19,939 nucleotides of DNA. It comes from ZC4RG42 sp036676355. GTDB taxonomy: Bacteria > Pseudomonadota > Gammaproteobacteria > Burkholderiales > SG8-39. Position 1 is the first letter of the stretch, and the number at the start of each line of letters is the position of its first letter. The notes beneath the pieces were generated by a model. The model made no database searches, was not told the DNA's origin, and saw only the letters and a program-made list of their open reading frames with translations. The stretch spans positions 1 to 19,939 of the forward strand of contig JAKFDA010000050.1 of assembly GCA_036676355.1 (NCBI GenBank). The letters are read 5' to 3'. Below are positions 14,470 through 19,939 of the stretch, piece by piece. The translations under genes and the position numbers were made by a program.

Positions 14470-14847
14470 TACCGGTTCGTCTGCTCCCTCTACTTTTTTT
14501 CAGGACGACAACTGCTACGGCTTATTTTTTTATAACTAAGCCTTTGCGCGCATGGCGACGAGCGGCAAAGTGCTTTGTATTGATCCACAGCGCGACTGCA
14601 AGCGCGCCGGCGACCGGCGATGCCTCTATCGTCGACAGTGCTGAACGAGCTATAGCCAATGTCGCGATGCGTTCCGCGATAGTGGACGACAAGGACACAA
14701 GCCGATAAAACAAGTCCAGGCAGCAATGGAACCGATTCAAGTGTATCTGCAAGGCGGGCTCGTCGTTAAGGATTCGCTGACCGTGGGCGGCTGCATGGCG
14801 AAGTCCGTTACACGCTTCAAGATGATCTTAGCGCGACGCAGGGCAAC
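14470..14847. other. Stretch without a recognised gene
   Basis: Both strands hold frames of 60-80 codons (for example 14522-14752 minus and 14726-14932 plus), but none shows a family motif or a convincing start. Possibly more eroded coding sequence. Confidence 0.4.
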
Positions 14848-14875
14848 AAAAGGGCGGCCCGCAGGCCGCCCTTTT
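14848..14875 (-). terminator. Intrinsic terminator of the Bug receptor gene
   Basis: AAAAGGGCGGCC (14848-14859) pairs perfectly with 14864-14875 around a CGCA loop: a 12-bp GC-rich stem flanked by A and T runs, so it can work in both directions. It lies 28 bases beyond the stop of the leftward Bug gene. Confidence 0.88.
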
Positions 14876-14903
14876 CATTGCCGCGAGTCGCCTCGATCGG
14901 CGC

Positions 14904-15884
14904 TCAGTCGGCGTATTGCCCAGCCGCCTTGATCACCGGGCGCCATTTTTCGATTTCGGACGCCAGTTTCTTGCGCAGCGCCTCGGGCGTTCCCTGTTCC
15001 ACCGGAACCGGCCCGGTGCCCAGGCTATTGAAACGCTCTTTCACGGCCGGATCCTTGAGCGCATGCTGCAACGCGGCCACCAGCGTGTCCATCACCGGCT
15101 TGGGCGTGCCTTTCGGCGCATACAGACCGTGCCAGACGCCCACTTCAAAGCCCTTAATACCGCCTTCCTGCAACGTCGGCAGGTCCGGCAGCGACGCCAC
15201 GCGCTTCGCGGTCGTCACGGCGTAAGCCTTGACTTTGCCGGCTTTGATCTGCGAGGTGGTGTTGGTCGTCTGGTCGCACATGAAGTCCACTTGCCCACCG
15301 AGCAGATCGTTCATCGCCGGGCCGGTACCCTTGTACGGCACGGTGACGAAATCAATGCCGAGGGCGCTCATGAACATCAGTCCGCACAGGTGCGCGGCGG
15401 AGCCGATCCCGGCGTTGGCGTAAGAAAGCTTGCTGTGGTTGGCTTTGGCGTAAGCGAGGAAGTCCTTGAGATCGTTGGACGGGAAATCGCCTCGGGCGAT
15501 GATGGTCATCGGCACATCGGCGATCAGGCCGATATATTCGAAGTCCTTGAGCGGATCGAAGGCCAGCTTGCGATACAGCGTCGGGGCAGTCGACATGCCG
15601 ATATGGTGCATGGTGATGGTATAGCCATCCGGCTCGGCGCGCGCGCCGCGCCCGACGCCGATGGTGCCGCCAGCGCCGCCGACGTTTTCGACCACCACGG
15701 TCTGCTTGAGCACCTCTTGCATCGATGCCGCAATGCTGCGTGCCACCGTATCGGTCGGGCCGCCCGCAGAGAAGGGCACAATCAAAGTAATCGGCTTAGT
15801 GGGATACGTCTGTGCGCTTAAGCCTGTGGAAATAACACCCAGCCCCAGCGCAATGGCCCCTGCTACTGCTTTGTACGCTCGCAT
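14904..15884 (-). CDS. Bug-family tricarboxylate transporter substrate-binding protein
   Basis: A 326-residue periplasmic receptor of the tripartite tricarboxylate (TctC/Bug) family, which binds small carboxylates or related solutes. It has a signal peptide (1-24, cleaved GLSA|QTYP), the family start KPITLIVPFSAGGPTDTVAR (30-49) with the ligand-contacting Asp45, then VVENVGGAGGTIG and the late motif FEVGVWHGLYAPKGTP. ATG 15884 has a GAGGAGG site at ideal spacing. No TctA/TctB membrane genes are adjacent, so it is an orphan receptor, as is common in Burkholderiales. The ligand cannot be read from sequence. It is intact between relics on both sides. Confidence 0.93.
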   Translation of the reverse strand: MRAYKAVAGAIALGLGVISTGLSAQTYPTKPITLIVPFSAGGPTDTVARSIAASMQEVLKQTVVVENVGGAGGTIGVGRGARAEPDGYTITMHHIGMSTAPTLYRKLAFDPLKDFEYIGLIADVPMTIIARGDFPSNDLKDFLAYAKANHSKLSYANAGIGSAAHLCGLMFMSALGIDFVTVPYKGTGPAMNDLLGGQVDFMCDQTTNTTSQIKAGKVKAYAVTTAKRVASLPDLPTLQEGGIKGFEVGVWHGLYAPKGTPKPVMDTLVAALQHALKDPAVKERFNSLGTGPVPVEQGTPEALRKKLASEIEKWRPVIKAAGQYAD

Positions 15885-16036
15885 CAAGACCTCCTCGGTG
15901 ATTTTAAAAAACGCGGCCCGTCATCCGGACGCTCTAGTTAATCGTGAGTTATTGGTTTACGTGGGCATGATATTACTGCGGTCCACCCCTGTCGTAGACC
16001 CCCTTTCACCACGCGGGCTACAGTTTTTCCCTGTCG

Positions 16037-16147
16037 CACACCCGACATGTAGCGGCCAAAGTCGGTATAGCCGGATGGAATTCGATGATGAAGGTCGAAA
16101 CCGTTGCCAATGATGTATAGCAGTCGAATGTTGGGCAACATGGTCAT
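16037..16147 (-). pseudogene. N-terminal fragment of an AbiH-family phage defence protein
   Basis: MTMLPNIRLLYIIGNGFDLH followed by HRIPSGYTDFGRYM is the characteristic start of AbiH abortive-infection proteins, where IIGNGFDL and the SYxDF-like segment are conserved. After about 37 residues the homology stops, and the frame ends at 15938 with unrelated sequence. A full AbiH is several hundred residues, so only the start survives. It begins 6 bases after an attC-like site (16153-16227). Confidence 0.6.
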
Positions 16148-16152
16148 AGAAA

Positions 16153-16227
16153 ACCTAACGCTGGCGCTAAAGCGCCGGACAAGCCGCGCAGCGGGTTGGC
16201 AGGTCGTTCTCCAGCGCGTTGTTAACC
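16153..16227 (-). repeat. attC-like integron recombination site
   Basis: On the minus strand the 75-bp stretch starts GGTTAACAACGCGCTGG and ends CGCCAGCGTTAGGT. The terminal GTTAGGT fits the R' consensus GTTRRRY. The inner CGCTGG...CCAGCG arms pair like L''/L', with extra bases on one arm. GGTTAAC deviates from RYYYAAC at one position. The stop of the 59-codon ORF lies inside it, and the AbiH fragment starts 6 bases after it, as in gene cassettes. Confidence 0.5.
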
Positions 16228-16401
16228 ATTGCTGGCTGGGTTAGCAGCAACCAAGGCTGCAGCTCCAACTGCTCCCCACCACGCCGCAACGGCAACGAAC
16301 TTCAGAAATTTTTCTAGGCTTTCCGGAAATTTCTTGGGCTGAGCCGCTGATCGCTGATAAATGCAGCCTCGATAAGCTCGTGCGTGTTTCTGAGCCGCCA
16401 T
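16222..16401 (-). CDS. Possible small cassette-like ORF with one membrane segment
   Basis: A 59-residue frame: basic, soluble start (MAAQKHARAYRGCIYQRSAA), then KKFPESLEKFLKF and one hydrophobic stretch (FVAVAAWWGAVGAAALVAA). The TAA stop falls in the attC-like site, as in integron cassettes. There is no clear ribosome site before ATG 16401. I do not recognise a family. It is too short to be sure, but its composition is more protein-like than other frames here. Confidence 0.35.
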   Translation of the reverse strand: MAAQKHARAYRGCIYQRSAAQPKKFPESLEKFLKFVAVAAWWGAVGAAALVAANPASNG

Positions 16402-16608
16402 AAGTAATGAGGTTGCACTTAAGCGGTGAAATAGGAATTGGAGTTACATCAAGTGCAATAGCGGTACACGCCGCAGTCGCGATTTCCACTGCAGGATCGC
16501 CGGCGTCGTCGTCTTGAGGATCCGCGCGAGGATGCGCTCTTTCCGCGTGTCTGGTTTTGTGATGGGTGCAATAACAAAGCAGCCGGAAAGCCGCTTGTTT
16601 ACTGGCGC

Positions 16609-16627
16609 TTTGGCGGAGAGGGAGGGA
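16609..16627. repeat. 19-bp repeat at tRNA-Ser 3' end (partner 3185-3203)
   Basis: This copy lies within the tRNA gene and keeps it whole: it includes two bases past the encoded CCA, the CCA, the acceptor strand and part of the T stem. The inserted DNA lies towards lower coordinates, that is, 3' of the tRNA, as expected for integration at a tRNA end. Confidence 0.7.
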
Positions 16628-16700
16628 TTCGAACCCTCGATAGAGTTGCCCCTATTCCAGTTTTCGAGACTGGCCCGTTCAACCGCTCCGGCACCTCTCC
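16611..16700 (-). tRNA. tRNA-Ser (anticodon CGA)
   Basis: A 90-base class II tRNA. Acceptor GGAGAGG pairs with CCTCTCC and CCA is encoded. The anticodon arm is CCAGT-CTCGAAA-ACTGG with CGA at the anticodon, reading UCG. A long variable arm (TAGGGGCAACTCTA) marks a serine tRNA. The T arm is GAGGG-TTCGAAT-CCCTC. Its 3' end served as the insertion site of the island to its left. serS lies 600 bases upstream on the same strand. Confidence 0.95.
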
Positions 16701-16757
16701 GTGTCTCTTACCGGACGCATCCGGTCGCGCGGCCTGACGGCCAGTGCGAAGGCGCGC

Positions 16758-16763
16758 ATTCTA
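16758..16763 (-). promoter_or_regulatory. Probable -10 box of tRNA-Ser promoter
   Basis: TAGAAT on the minus strand, followed by a GC-rich discriminator (GCGCGCC), 57 bases before the tRNA. This form is common for stable-RNA promoters. The -35 region is weak. Confidence 0.4.
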
Positions 16764-16864
16764 GCGGATTGGAGCGCCTTCGCCCACCCTTGCGAAGCGA
16801 ATCTGGCGGTTGTGCCGCAGTGCGGCGCCCGCCAAGACAAGCGCATCTGTGCGCGACCCGCCCA

Positions 16865-17206
16865 CTACTCCGCGCGTTGGCGCCCTTGCACATTATCAGC
16901 ACCACCCCTGCTCGCACCAAGATCACCGGTCTGCGCGCCGCCACTACCAATCTCGCCCTCGCGTGGATTGGAGGTCCTCGGCGTGCCGCCAATACTGCCT
17001 TCGGGGGCGCCCGCCGTACCGCCTTGTGCTTCACCGCGTTGTTGCCGCTCGGCGCTAGGCACTTTATAGGGCTTCTGCCGATCCGAGGCGCGGTCCTGTG
17101 GTGTATCCGCCGGCGCGCGCGTATTGCCGTCAGCGGCCCCAGCTTGAGTCGTCATCAGGTCGCCCACCGCTGCAACGACAAGCATCATGGAACGCATGGA
17201 TTTCAT
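16865..17206 (-). CDS. Small secreted, low-complexity protein, unknown function
   Basis: A 113-residue frame with a signal peptide (MKSMRSMMLVVAAVGDLMTT, cleaved near AGA). The mature part is Gly, Ala, Arg, Gln and Pro rich and probably disordered (GGTAGAPEGSIGGTPRTSNP). ATG 17206 has an AGGGAGA ribosome site. It lies between serS and the tRNA, 91 bases after serS. I see no motif that gives a role; the good start and signal peptide argue that it is real. Confidence 0.5.
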   Translation of the reverse strand: MKSMRSMMLVVAAVGDLMTTQAGAADGNTRAPADTPQDRASDRQKPYKVPSAERQQRGEAQGGTAGAPEGSIGGTPRTSNPREGEIGSGGAQTGDLGASRGGADNVQGRQRAE

Positions 17207-17297
17207 GAAAGGTCTCCCTCTTGAAACGGGCTACCTTAAGCGGTGCGCCTTGCGCCGACTGTAGGACGCGCACGCTTCCCGTTGTAGGACCACGCTA

Positions 17298-18572
17298 TCA
17301 GCGTATGACTTCCACACCACCCATGTAGGGCTTGAGCGCGCCCGGCACGGTGATGCTGCCGTCGCTATTCTGGTAGTTCTCCAGGATCGCGACGAGCGTA
17401 CGGCCGACCGCGAGCCCGGAGCCGTTCAGCGTGTGGGCGAGTTCGGGTTTGCCTTTCTCGTTGCGGAAGCGCGCCCGCAGACGACGCGCCTGGAACGCTT
17501 CGAAGTTCGAGCAGGAAGAAATCTCGCGATAGGTATTCTGCGCCGGCAGCCACACTTCGATGTCGTAGGTCTTGGCGGCGGAAAAGCCCATGTCACCGGT
17601 ACAGAGCGTAATCACGCGATACGGCAGTTCCAACCGCTTGAGTATCGTCTCGGCGTGACCGGTCAGCGCTTCGAGCGCTTCATAGGATTTTTCCGGATGA
17701 ACGATCTGCACCAGTTCGACCTTGTCGAATTGATGCTGACGAATCATCCCGCGCGTGTCCTTGCCGTACGAACCGGCTTCGCTGCGAAAGCAGGGCGAAT
17801 GGCAGACGAATTTGAGCGGCAGTTTTTCGAGCGCGACGATTTCATCGCGCACGATGTTGGTCACCGGCACTTCCGCGGTGGGAATGAGATAGAACTTCTC
17901 GTCGCCGCGCGGCACGGCGAACAGATCTTCCTCGAACTTCGGCAACTGGCCTGTGCCGTACATGCTGTCCTTGTTGACCATGTAGGGCACATACACTTCG
18001 GTGTAGCCGTGTTCGCCGCCGTGCACGTCGAGCATGAGTTGCGCGATGGCGCGATGCAGCCGCGCGAGCGGCCCCTTCATCAGGGCGAAACGGCTGCCGG
18101 CGATCTTGGTCGCCGTCTCGAAATCCAACAGACCAAGCGCAGCGCCGAGATCGACGTGATCCTTCGGCTCGAAATCGAACCGTTTCGGTTCGCCGACACG
18201 GCGCATCTCGACGTTGTCGTCGGCGGACTGCCCGGCCGGCACGCTTTGGTGCGGCACGTTCGGGATCACCGACAGAAATGCCTGCACCCGCGATTGCACG
18301 TCGGCGAGTCGCTTCTCCAGTTCGCCGAGTCCGGCGCCGGCTTCGGTGGACTGCGCCATCAGCGCGGTCGCATCCTCACCCTTGCCTTTCGCCTGACCGA
18401 TCTGCTTGGCCAGAGCGTTACGTTGCGCTTGCAGTTCCTGGGTGCGCGATTGAACCTCTTTGCGCTCCTCTTCCAGTGCGCGGAATGCATCCGCGTCGAA
18501 TTCAAAGCCGCGATCGGCAAGGCGTTGTGCGACGCGCTCCAGATCGGTGCGTAGCAATTGTGGATCAAGCAT
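17298..18572 (-). CDS. serS: Seryl-tRNA synthetase
   Basis: A 424-residue class II aminoacyl-tRNA synthetase that charges tRNA-Ser with serine in the cytosol. The N-terminal helical arm (about 30-100, rich in Glu/Arg/Gln) is the coiled coil that grips the long variable arm of tRNA-Ser. Catalytic motifs are all present: TAEVP (232-236), motif 2 FRSEAGSYGKDTRG (262-275), ISSCSNFE (351-358) and motif 3 GSGLAVGRTLVAILENYQ (384-401). ATG 18572 (MLDPQLLRTD) is the family's usual start. It sits 14 bases after the membrane-protein gene. rarA upstream and serS form a common betaproteobacterial order. Confidence 0.98.
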   Translation of the reverse strand: MLDPQLLRTDLERVAQRLADRGFEFDADAFRALEEERKEVQSRTQELQAQRNALAKQIGQAKGKGEDATALMAQSTEAGAGLGELEKRLADVQSRVQAFLSVIPNVPHQSVPAGQSADDNVEMRRVGEPKRFDFEPKDHVDLGAALGLLDFETATKIAGSRFALMKGPLARLHRAIAQLMLDVHGGEHGYTEVYVPYMVNKDSMYGTGQLPKFEEDLFAVPRGDEKFYLIPTAEVPVTNIVRDEIVALEKLPLKFVCHSPCFRSEAGSYGKDTRGMIRQHQFDKVELVQIVHPEKSYEALEALTGHAETILKRLELPYRVITLCTGDMGFSAAKTYDIEVWLPAQNTYREISSCSNFEAFQARRLRARFRNEKGKPELAHTLNGSGLAVGRTLVAILENYQNSDGSITVPGALKPYMGGVEVIR

Positions 18573-18586
18573 GAGATAGAGACCGA

Positions 18587-18964
18587 TTAATTTGCGGCTT
18601 TCTTGCCGCGGTATTTGCGCTCTTGCGCGTCGCGCCACGCGCGTGCCGCGGAAATGGCGATGATCATGACGGCGGGGAATACCGCGGTGCGCAGTATGCC
18701 GCCGAGATATTCGCCCTGCTCACGCGCCGACATGGCCGCATACACGACGGGATCGACCAGATTGACGCGTGCGAACCATATCAAAAACACGGTGAGGATT
18801 ACGATGCCGATGCAGGCCAACAGTCGCGGGGCAATGACTTCCTGACCACGCATCGTGTTGGCGATCTTCGCGATTTGATAAAACACCCAATAGATGGCGA
18901 AGTCGGCTGCGAATACGCTGACCAGCACGACATCGCTGTGCGGGTTGATGTTGAACTCAGACAT
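18587..18964 (-). CDS. Small inner-membrane protein between rarA and serS
   Basis: A 125-residue protein with three membrane segments (about 13-34, 48-67, 92-108) and a basic C-terminus (RAWRDAQERKYRGKKAAN) that should face the cytoplasm. ATG 18964 lies 6 bases after the rarA stop with AGGA just before it, so the two are co-transcribed. I do not recognise a family name and see no catalytic motif. Confidence 0.82.
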   Translation of the reverse strand: MSEFNINPHSDVVLVSVFAADFAIYWVFYQIAKIANTMRGQEVIAPRLLACIGIVILTVFLIWFARVNLVDPVVYAAMSAREQGEYLGGILRTAVFPAVMIIAISAARAWRDAQERKYRGKKAAN

Positions 18965-18970
18965 TCCTGA

Positions 18971-19939
18971 CTAGTCTCCGGACTTTTTCGCCTGTTCGTC
19001 GAGGCTGCGCAGATACGCGAGTTTGTCGGCGATCTTTCCTTCCAGACCGCGGTCCGTCGGGCGATACCACTGCACGGTTTTTATGCCTTCGGGGAAATAA
19101 TTCTCACCGGCGGCATAGCCACCCGGTTCATCGTGCGCGTATCGATAGGCATGACCGTTACCGAGTTCCTTCATCAGCCTGGTCGGTGCATTGCGCAAAT
19201 GCACCGGCACGGGCCGCGACTCGTCTTCGGCCACGAACGCACGCGCAGCATTATAAGCGACGTACATCGCATTCGATTTGGCGGCGCAGGCAAGATAGAC
19301 GACAGCTTGTGCCAATGCCAGTTCGCCTTCCGGGCTGCCCAGCCGCTCGTAGGTCTCACATGCATCGAGCGAAAGCCGCAGCGCACGCGGATCGGCCAGG
19401 CCGATATCCTCGCTCGCCATGCGTACGATGCGACGGCCCAGATAAAGCGGATCGGCGCCGCCATCGAGCATGCGCACCAGCCAGTACAGCGCCGCATCGG
19501 GATTCGAGCCGCGCACCGATTTATGCAGCGCTGAGATCTGGTCGTAGAAGGCATCGCCACCCTTGTCGAAGCGGCGCAAATTGCGCGCCATGGCGTTTTC
19601 GACAAAGGCGCCGTCCACATTATCGATGCCCGCGGCTTCGGCAGCGGTGCGCAGAATCTCCAGCAGATTGAGCAGGCGCCGTGCATCGCCGTCGGCCATG
19701 CCGATGATGCGGCAGCGCGCCTGATCATTGATCTGCAAACTCAGCGCGCCGCTGTTGGCGCGGTCGAACAACTCACCCAGTTCGTCTTCGGTGAGACTCT
19801 TCAGGATGTACACCGCGGCGCGCGACAACAGCGCGCCGTTGACTTCGAAGGAAGGGTTTTCGGTCGTAGCGCCAATGAAAGTGAACAGGCCCTGCTCGAC
19901 GAACGGCAGGAACGCGTCCTGTTGCGCCTTGTTGAAGCG
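18971..19939 (-). CDS. rarA: Replication-associated recombination protein A (AAA+ ATPase), C-terminal part
   Basis: The visible 322 residues are the later part of RarA/MgsA, an AAA+ ATPase related to clamp loaders that acts at stalled replication forks. The fragment starts in the ATPase core at RFNKAQQDAFLPFVEQG, then shows sensor 1 (FIGATTENPSFEVN) and the sensor 2 region (GDARRLLNLLEI). The C-terminal oligomerisation domain follows: HKSVRGSNPDAALYWLVRML, YLGRRIVRMASEDIGLADPR and the family end NYFPEGIKTVQWYRPTDRG. The Walker A part lies beyond the right edge. It is the first visible gene of the rarA-membrane protein-serS run. Confidence 0.96.
   Translation of the reverse strand, partial: RFNKAQQDAFLPFVEQGLFTFIGATTENPSFEVNGALLSRAAVYILKSLTEDELGELFDRANSGALSLQINDQARCRIIGMADGDARRLLNLLEILRTAAEAAGIDNVDGAFVENAMARNLRRFDKGGDAFYDQISALHKSVRGSNPDAALYWLVRMLDGGADPLYLGRRIVRMASEDIGLADPRALRLSLDACETYERLGSPEGELALAQAVVYLACAAKSNAMYVAYNAARAFVAEDESRPVPVHLRNAPTRLMKELGNGHAYRYAHDEPGGYAAGENYFPEGIKTVQWYRPTDRGLEGKIADKLAYLRSLDEQAKKSGD

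Noticed and set aside
14522..14752. Minus-strand frame of 76 codons with hydrophobic patches
   Set aside because: No clear start signal, no recognised motif and a basic, low-complexity end; could be remnant sequence but cannot be supported as a gene.
16241..16489. Minus-strand frame of 82 codons starting MEIATAACTA
   Set aside because: Competes with the 59-codon ORF; its second half is Ser/Arg/Cys-rich shadow sequence and no family is recognised.
17433..18554. Long plus-strand frame of 373 codons
   Set aside because: It is the antisense shadow of serS, which has every catalytic motif; the plus frame has no family features.
1..19939. CRISPR array, insertion sequence or intact integrase
   Set aside because: No regularly spaced repeats, no transposase with terminal inverted repeats and no tyrosine integrase frame were seen.

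Overview
This window looks like a chromosomal segment of a betaproteobacterium, probably Burkholderiales. The evidence is a Bug-type tricarboxylate receptor (a family hugely expanded in that order), the rarA / small membrane protein / serS / tRNA-Ser block at the right end, and GC-rich codon use. Almost every intact gene lies on the minus strand. No species call is possible.

Layout, left to right. (1) 1-2773: a copper-handling operon, read leftwards. It encodes a small Cys/His-rich secreted protein, a small secreted protein, a TolC-type outer-membrane lipoprotein and a Tat-exported multicopper oxidase cut by the window edge. A MerR/CueR-type promoter (19-bp spacer) lies upstream at 2905-2935. 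(2) 3151-3272: a 16-bp perfect hairpin runs into a 19-bp exact copy of the 3' end of the tRNA-Ser found at 16611-16700. This looks like the far boundary of an island inserted at that tRNA. (3) 3273-7479: a second metal cluster with a broken methyltransferase, a membrane protein carrying a YHS metal domain, a secreted protein, a CopZ-like chaperone behind a second CueR-type promoter, a small membrane protein, a CusF-like copper protein and a CopI-like cupredoxin. (4) 7480-8816: wreckage, namely a fragment of another multicopper oxidase and two frameshifted secreted or outer-membrane genes. (5) 9062-12864: an intact three-gene operon of membrane-anchored PpiC foldase, HupE/UreJ-like membrane protein and secreted DUF3604 protein. 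(6) 13149-14469: a patatin fragment fused to a broken serine recombinase, a second copy of the island-end repeat, and two decayed SDR fragments. (7) 14848-16401: a terminator, a Bug receptor, an AbiH fragment, an attC-like site and a small ORF. (8) 16611-19939: core genome with tRNA-Ser(CGA), a small secreted protein, serS, a membrane protein and rarA (partial).

How it works together: the intact copper genes form a periplasmic detoxification set (oxidase, efflux lipoprotein, CusF-like and CopI-like binders, cytosolic chaperone). Two sites of the MerR type and one dyad of the CopR type suggest control by both cytoplasmic and periplasmic copper sensing, although no regulator gene was found in the window. 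The region between the tRNA and its copied 3' end reads as a decaying, layered genomic island with several gene remnants and no intact integrase. The most interesting observations are the island boundary with its displaced terminator, the conserved 83-bp repeat, the attC-like cassette arrangement next to the AbiH fragment, and the paired CueR-like promoters.
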